This document shows positions 7,101-10,038 of a stretch of 10,038 bases of DNA, in pieces (position 1 is the first letter of the stretch; every line of letters begins with the position of its first letter). The translations under genes and the position numbers were made by a program. Origin of the DNA: an uncultured Thermoguttaceae bacterium (lineage in GTDB: Bacteria; Planctomycetota; Planctomycetia; Pirellulales; Thermoguttaceae); the NCBI GenBank assembly GCA_934725735.1, contig CAKVCP010000079.1:1-10038 (forward strand), written 5' to 3'. The notes beneath the pieces are model-generated. The model worked only from the letters and a program-made list of their open reading frames with translations, was not told the origin of the DNA and made no database searches.

Positions 7101-8366
7101 CTCTTCGTCCTTGTTGAGCCTCTTCTCGACTTGGTTGTTCGACAGGAAGATCGTGACGAGCTTGGCGGCGACCTTCTTCGGCGTCGAGACGCTTCCCGTG
7201 AGGTTGATCTGACCGCTTTCGTCGATCGGGCTAAAGTCGATATTCCCCGCGCGTGGGAGGCGAACGCTTTGGCGATCTCCGCGCGGGGTTCGGCGCCAAA
7301 CGCGCTTGACCGACTCGGAGTTTTGCGGGTCGGGAATTTCCTCTTTCGTATACTTTCCCCAAGTCGCTTCGACTTCGATTTCGTCGACGTCGGGGGCGAC
7401 GCAGAAGGTCATTCCGATCGATGAAGGGCGGGGAGTCGCGCGTCGCGCCAAGGAGACGGAGTCGTCGTCCTCGTCCTCTTTGCCGTCGTCGTCGACCTCT
7501 ATTGCGCCGTCCGTCGGAGTCGTCGGCGATTCCGAGTTGGCGGAGTTCGTCTTTTTGGGAGCGTAAGACGCGGGATTCCAATCTTTTTGGAGGTCGGCGT
7601 CAAGTTCTCGGGAGGGGATGAGATTCTCGTCCTCCGCCTCGGCGAAGTCGTCGGCGCTTTCTTCGCGGGGAGGCGCGGCCTTGTCGAGCGCGTCGTCCTT
7701 GGGCGCGACGGGGTTCGGAACGAGAAACCCGACGAGATAGCGGGCGTTGACGCGTTTGTCGTCGAGGACTTCGTAGGGGCCGTCGGCGGGTCCGAGGATA
7801 TTCCATTCGAAGATTTGATGGAGGAGATCGCGGACGTATCCGGAGTATTTGTTCTGGAGGGCGGGGTTTTCGCGGGCGCGGTCTTCGAAGGTGGGGAGCT
7901 TGGCGAAGGAGAGGTTTTGGCGCGCGAGGAGGGCGTCGAGCTGGGGGAGGGGGAGATGCTCGAGGGGAAGGTTGGGGGAAGAGAGATCGACGCTCAAGGG
8001 GAGAGGTTCGGGGTCGTCGAGGTCGACGCGGGCGTCGAAGTAGAGTCTGACGCGGAGTTCTTCTTTGGGGGCGTCGGGATCCTTGGGGAGAGGGAGGGGC
8101 AGGACGTGGGGGACGCAGAGTCTTGCGACGGCGAGTGGGCGGAGCGTCTGGGGTTCGACAAAGAGGAGCGCGTCGCCGGGATAGACTTTGAGGGGAGAGA
8201 GAATGTTTTCGGCGGGGCCGAGGACCGCTTGGTAGGGGACGTCGGTCCAGAATTCGTCGGTCGGGGCGCCGGGTAGGAGCCAGGCGTTGGGGACGCGCGG
8301 CGCGTCGTAATCTTCGTTCTGGGAGTCGGGGGTTGCGGACTTTTTCGCGTCGGATAGGGGGTTCAT
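4122..8366 (-). CDS. drmA: DISARM protein DrmA, large SF2 helicase
   Basis: This 1414-residue protein is the DISARM helicase/translocase subunit. The family acts with DrmB on invading phage DNA in the cytoplasm. SF2 motifs, in order, are: Walker A FPTGGGKTEAY (704-714); MRYTLRLLTIQQFQRA (746-761); a DELH-type motif II in VIQDELHLITGPLGS (958-972); STAT motif III (1002-1005); motif V ATNMLSVGVDVPRLGL (1177-1192); and motif VI QATSRVGRR (1207-1215) with its arginine finger region. Between motifs I and II lies a likely zinc knuckle, C822-x2-C825 with C848 and C854. The roughly 650 residues before the helicase core include a Pro/Leu-rich stretch (about 86-147) and an acidic, low-complexity linker (about 228-305). 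The C-terminus ends in a glutamate-rich tail. Start: the ATG at 8366 is chosen because the only upstream alternative is a TTG at 8486 with no ribosome site, and it would encode a basic, unstructured extension. The ribosome site at 8366 is weak (AAGG). First gene of the operon; nothing looks broken. Confidence 0.95.
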   Translation of the reverse strand: MNPLSDAKKSATPDSQNEDYDAPRVPNAWLLPGAPTDEFWTDVPYQAVLGPAENILSPLKVYPGDALLFVEPQTLRPLAVARLCVPHVLPLPLPKDPDAPKEELRVRLYFDARVDLDDPEPLPLSVDLSSPNLPLEHLPLPQLDALLARQNLSFAKLPTFEDRARENPALQNKYSGYVRDLLHQIFEWNILGPADGPYEVLDDKRVNARYLVGFLVPNPVAPKDDALDKAAPPREESADDFAEAEDENLIPSRELDADLQKDWNPASYAPKKTNSANSESPTTPTDGAIEVDDDGKEDEDDDSVSLARRATPRPSSIGMTFCVAPDVDEIEVEATWGKYTKEEIPDPQNSESVKRVWRRTPRGDRQSVRLPRAGNIDFSPIDESGQINLTGSVSTPKKVAAKLVTIFLSNNQVEKRLNKDEEALFQARLRVRSPRGAAIFVSRNLALAPLRNRANGSSMEEQELAFLYRNRQEFAAGHNASTRVERSKSSPHLATAIETTFLPSYDLPVSLENKSAELAALEEKGAFDMKRLGKMKRAESIPLLRSFVDDYAAWIDATWNPLKADAPEGFDEGTIENLRGNCEAALKRLREGVDVLEKNDVAYRAFAFMNRVMAEQRARYEAVKEFARADDEASKKHRAPAGVNHVYPELPLKKYRTPQYCSWRPFQLAFILLTLPSLADPNHPDRTRENGDSVSGAPLDLLWFPTGGGKTEAYLGLAAFAIAARRLQNEKDFSNYDASGGTTVIMRYTLRLLTIQQFQRAATLFCAMERERLADVETWGKERFTLGLWVGQKTTPNTSKQAQKYLDGRDEYGSSPLQFTRCPWCGRPVKAKDDVTSDETTGATRVFCSWTRGCEFGPDKSDDGIPVMTVDEEIYRRPPSMLISTIDKFAMLPWRNETRTLFGIHEKRCERHHLVWPGNDCDAIARHGKKKGDKGPAPQIVNVKEETKKIGYRPPDLVIQDELHLITGPLGSLAGLYEGAIDSLCAWTDAAGRRHYAKIVASTATARLAERQCRNLYNRAAKVFPPSGASVDDNYFNRQKEPTRDAPGRRYLGVCAPGVTTQSGSVVLYATLMTAANFLFHSFGALADPYMTLVGYYSSLRELGGARRLAEDNVQTYVTRVNRLKGKKPRPGLRPRAYRGYAQELTSRVSASRIPAILQSLEEKFTRDSFGVQVALATNMLSVGVDVPRLGLMLVQSQPKNTAEYIQATSRVGRRNPGLIVTYFLWTRPRDASHFETFEHFHETFYSRVEAPSVTPYSPRALERGLAGIVVGIARCKIAELSANFDAGKFQEEYVARERVEKEFDELFRRVEDVEGKEKSDSVRLMVKNMLDEWQHKAVKGDYSYVGGQRNNVIYMPLLNEPGKKRKKFAAVTSMRDVEPDVDLALNQFVSFNPHLIVETEETQENQEEAEDVQ
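4139..4144 (-). promoter_or_regulatory. Ribosome binding site that sets the drmB start
   Basis: AGGAGG on the - strand, six bases before the ATG at 4132, lies inside the glutamate-rich 3' end of drmA. It decides against the in-frame TTG at 4174. Confidence 0.85.
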
Positions 8367-8401
8367 ATCGCGCCTTGTTTCGACTTGGTGGGGAATGTGA
8401 C

Positions 8402-8421
8402 GGCGCGGGGAACGTCGCGCC
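8402..8421. repeat. Inverted repeat in the drmA leader
   Basis: GGCGCG (8402-8407) and CGCGCC (8416-8421) form a perfect six-base inverted repeat around eight bases. It lies about 35 bases upstream of the drmA ATG, so it would be transcribed in the leader if the -10 candidate at 8439-8447 is correct. It could be an mRNA hairpin or an operator. In DNA this rich in CG it could also be chance. Confidence 0.35.
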
Positions 8422-8438
8422 TGATTCGCGGAATCTTT

Positions 8439-8447
8439 ATTATTGCA
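8439..8447 (-). promoter_or_regulatory. Candidate extended -10 promoter element for the drm operon
   Basis: Read on the - strand this is TGCAATAAT, an extended -10 (TGn) followed by AATAAT, which matches TATAAT at five of six bases. There is no clear -35 box at the right spacing, as is allowed for extended -10 promoters. It would give a leader of about 65 bases before the drmA ATG. Confidence 0.3.
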
Positions 8448-8544
8448 CGAAGTTGGTTTTTTTGCTTGGATTTTTCGGGGAATCAAGGAATTTTTTTAGA
8501 ATTTGGGAAAATTTTTACGACGCAAAGAGATTGAGGGAAGAGAA

Positions 8545-8572
8545 TTGCGTAGCTCGGGGAAAGGGGTATAAT
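8545..8572 (+). promoter_or_regulatory. Probable promoter of the DUF362 gene
   Basis: A perfect TATAAT (8567-8572) has TTGCGT (8545-8550) 16 bases upstream as a partial -35 box. Transcription would begin near 8579. AAAGGAG (8584-8590) then lies seven bases before the ATG at 8598. This sits in the A/T-richer half of the 231-base region shared with the divergent drm operon. Confidence 0.6.
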
Positions 8573-8597
8573 TTCGAGAAATGAAAGGAGACTTTAA

Positions 8598-9605
8598 ATG
8601 AGCGATAAGAAAGTAGTTCCGGGAGTCGGCGGAGACCGTTATACGCCGTACGAAGAGAGGACGGGGAACGAGTCGATCGTCTATTTTACGCGCGATTTGT
8701 CGGCGGAAGGGCTCAAGAAGATCTACCAGCGCGTGAGCGCGAAGTTGGGCGGAAAGGTCGGAATCAAGCTCCATACGGGGGAGCAGCGCGGGCCCAATAT
8801 CATTCCGCGCGACTGGGTCGAGGCGCTGGTGAGGTCGGAGTTGCCCGAGGCGTCGATAATCGAGACGAACACGTACTACGACGGGGATCGTTTCACGACG
8901 GAGAAACACCGCGAGACGCTGAAGGTGAACGGCTGGACCTTCTGTCCCGTCGATATCATGGACGCGGAAGGAACGGCGACTTTGCCCGTGAAGGGGGGCA
9001 AGTGGTTCAAGGAAATGTCGGTCGGTAAGAACCTTCTGAACTACGACGCGATGTTGGCGCTGACGCACTTTAAGGGTCACGTCATGGGGGGCTTTGGGGG
9101 CTCGAATAAGAATATCGGGATCGGTTGCGCGGACGGCAAGGTCGGCAAAAAGATGATCCATACGGTTCCCGGCTCGGATAATATGTGGAGCATTAGCGAA
9201 GAAGAGTTCATGGAGAGGATGACGGAGTCGACGAAATCGACGGTCGATCATTTCGGGGAGAAGGTCTCGTATCTCAACGTGTTGCGAAACATGTCGGTCT
9301 CGTGCGACTGCGAAGGTTGCGCGGCGGCGCCGGTGACGACGCCGAATATCGGGATCGTCGCGTCCCTCGATCTTTTGGCGGTAGACCAAGCGTCCGTCGA
9401 TTTGGTCTACGCGCTTGAGGAGAAGGATCGCCGAGATTTGGTCGAACGGATGGAGACGCGCCATGGTCTTCGCCAACTCTCGTATATGAAAGAGCTGGGG
9501 ATGGGGAACGACCGCTACGTCCTTCTCGACGTCGACGCGGGGGACGTTCGCATTACGCCCAAAGACGCGGTGAAGGGAGTGAAGCCCTTCGTCGCGGAGA
9601 ATTGA
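8598..9605 (+). CDS. DUF362 domain-containing protein (putative Fe-S centre protein)
   Basis: This 335-residue protein belongs to the DUF362 group, often annotated as uncharacterised Fe-S centre proteins; no reaction is established that I can name. The family core is visible: VGIKLHTGEQRGPN (54-67), the THFKGHVMGGFGGSNKNIGIGCADGKVGKKMIH region (157-189) with its Lys, His and Cys residues, and a cysteine cluster C236-x-C238-x2-C241. The conserved SLDLLAVDQASVDLV segment (256-270) follows. There is no separate ferredoxin domain with the CxxCxxCxxxC pattern found in longer relatives, so any metal site would have to use C177 and the 236-241 cluster. There is no signal peptide, so it is probably cytoplasmic. 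The ATG at 8598 has an AAAGGAG site. Its own promoter and terminator make it a single-gene transcript, divergent from drmA. Confidence 0.9.
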   Translation: MSDKKVVPGVGGDRYTPYEERTGNESIVYFTRDLSAEGLKKIYQRVSAKLGGKVGIKLHTGEQRGPNIIPRDWVEALVRSELPEASIIETNTYYDGDRFTTEKHRETLKVNGWTFCPVDIMDAEGTATLPVKGGKWFKEMSVGKNLLNYDAMLALTHFKGHVMGGFGGSNKNIGIGCADGKVGKKMIHTVPGSDNMWSISEEEFMERMTESTKSTVDHFGEKVSYLNVLRNMSVSCDCEGCAAAPVTTPNIGIVASLDLLAVDQASVDLVYALEEKDRRDLVERMETRHGLRQLSYMKELGMGNDRYVLLDVDAGDVRITPKDAVKGVKPFVAEN

Positions 9606-9631
9606 CGCTCGGGCGTCGAGCAACGAAGTAG

Positions 9632-9663
9632 GGCGGGCCCCCGCGACGGGCTCGCCTTTTTTT
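9632..9663 (+). terminator. Intrinsic terminator after the DUF362 gene
   Basis: GGCGGGCCC (9632-9640) pairs with GGGCTCGCC (9648-9656) in a nine-base-pair stem with one G-U pair. The loop has seven bases and seven T's follow (9657-9663). It lies 27 bases after the stop codon. Confidence 0.9.
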
Positions 9664-9669
9664 GTCTTG

Positions 9670-9697
9670 ACGAAAAGGGCGCTACGAAAAGGGCGCT
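9670..9697. repeat. Perfect 14-base tandem duplication
   Basis: The unit ACGAAAAGGGCGCT occurs at 9670-9683 and again at 9684-9697 with no mismatch. It lies in the 168-base gap between the convergent DUF362 and ATPase genes. It is most simply a small replication-slippage duplication. Nothing else recognisable was seen in that gap apart from the terminator. Confidence 0.9.
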
Positions 9698-9773
9698 GAA
9701 TAGGATTTGCGGGCGTCGCCGGGCGCTTGCGCAAGAGCCGGGAAACAGGGTCGCCGATATCGCAAAATCTTCT

Positions 9774-10038
9774 TTAATTCCATTCCTCGGCCAAGAGGAA
9801 GTCTCGGATATTGCGATGTTTGACGCCGTTTCTGCTCATATCGAACTCGTCCAAAGAGACGACGTACTTGGGATAATTGTCGCGAACGCTATCGTACGCG
9901 CCGAATTCGCGCTCAATCGTTTCGTCGGAGGCTAGCAGATAGGCGACTTGCAGATAGAGTTTCACTCCCTCTTTTTCGCCAACAAAGTCGATTTCTTTAT
10001 CGCGGGTTTTGCCAACGTTGACCTTGTAGCCTCGGCGC
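9774..10038 (-). CDS. ATP-binding protein with DUF4143 C-terminal domain, C-terminal fragment (continues beyond window)
   Basis: The frame is open from the right edge of the window to the TAA at 9774-9776, giving 87 residues. They resemble the end of the AAA-family ATPases that carry a C-terminal DUF4143 domain: GYKVNVGKTRDKEIDFV near the edge, then KLYLQVAYLLASDETIEREFG, YPKYVVSLDEFD and HRNIRDFLLAEEWN. The DKEIDFV...LYLQVAY pattern is restriction-endonuclease-fold-like and is characteristic of this group. Full-length members are about 380-450 residues with an N-terminal P-loop ATPase domain, which lies outside the window. A GTG at 9965 is internal and not the start. The function of the family is not established. 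It is common, often in many copies, in anaerobic and host-associated bacteria. Confidence 0.85.
   Translation of the reverse strand, partial: RRGYKVNVGKTRDKEIDFVGEKEGVKLYLQVAYLLASDETIEREFGAYDSVRDNYPKYVVSLDEFDMSRNGVKHRNIRDFLLAEEWN

Noticed and set aside
6318..7424. Open frame of 368 codons on the + strand opposite drmA
   Set aside because: It lies antisense to drmA; its product is Arg/Glu/Gly-rich as expected for a mirror of biased codons, and no family is recognisable.
8367..8486. Upstream TTG start for drmA adding 40 residues
   Set aside because: No ribosome site precedes it, the added residues look unstructured, and the region holds the candidate promoter.
9726..9735. Palindrome CTTGCGCAAG as an operator or terminator for the ATPase gene
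   Set aside because: It is a ten-base palindrome without a loop or a following T run on the - strand, and palindromes this short are expected by chance.

Overview
The window is ordinary-looking bacterial DNA of high GC content with dense, compact coding. Nearly all alanine codons are GCG, and GTC, GAC, CGC and TCG are strongly favoured. Genes have Shine-Dalgarno sites and intrinsic terminators, so it is a bacterium. The phylum cannot be fixed from the sequence. A C-terminal DUF4143 ATPase fragment and a DUF362 protein are both common in anaerobic and host-associated bacteria, so an anaerobe is a reasonable but weak guess.

Left flank (1-1472, all + strand): the 3' part of hisH (histidine biosynthesis) ends at a strong terminator. 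A single-gene GNAT acetyltransferase follows, then an unrecognised 120-residue protein. The last faces the next block tail to tail, with a shared, probably bidirectional terminator between them.

Centre (1539-8366, all - strand): three tightly coupled genes form one operon, read from high to low coordinates. They are a 1414-residue SF2 helicase (DrmA), a 606-residue zinc-rich DUF1998 protein (DrmB) and a 258-residue single-HKD phospholipase D-like protein (DrmC). This is the core of the DISARM anti-phage defence system. drmA/drmB overlap by 11 bases and drmB/drmC by 3, each downstream gene with a good ribosome binding site inside its neighbour. No DNA methyltransferase, drmD helicase or drmE is present in the window. 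Both operon ends are visible, so the operon itself contains only drmABC. In the described classes of DISARM the core is accompanied by a methyltransferase that marks host DNA, so this stand-alone cassette is the most interesting item here.

Right flank: a 231-base intergenic region separates drmA from a divergent, probably monocistronic DUF362 gene (8598-9605) with its own promoter and terminator. After a short intergenic stretch with a 14-base tandem duplication, the window ends inside the C-terminal part of a DUF4143-type ATPase on the - strand. No RNA genes, CRISPR arrays, insertion sequences or attachment sites were seen, and no gap between genes exceeds 300 bases.
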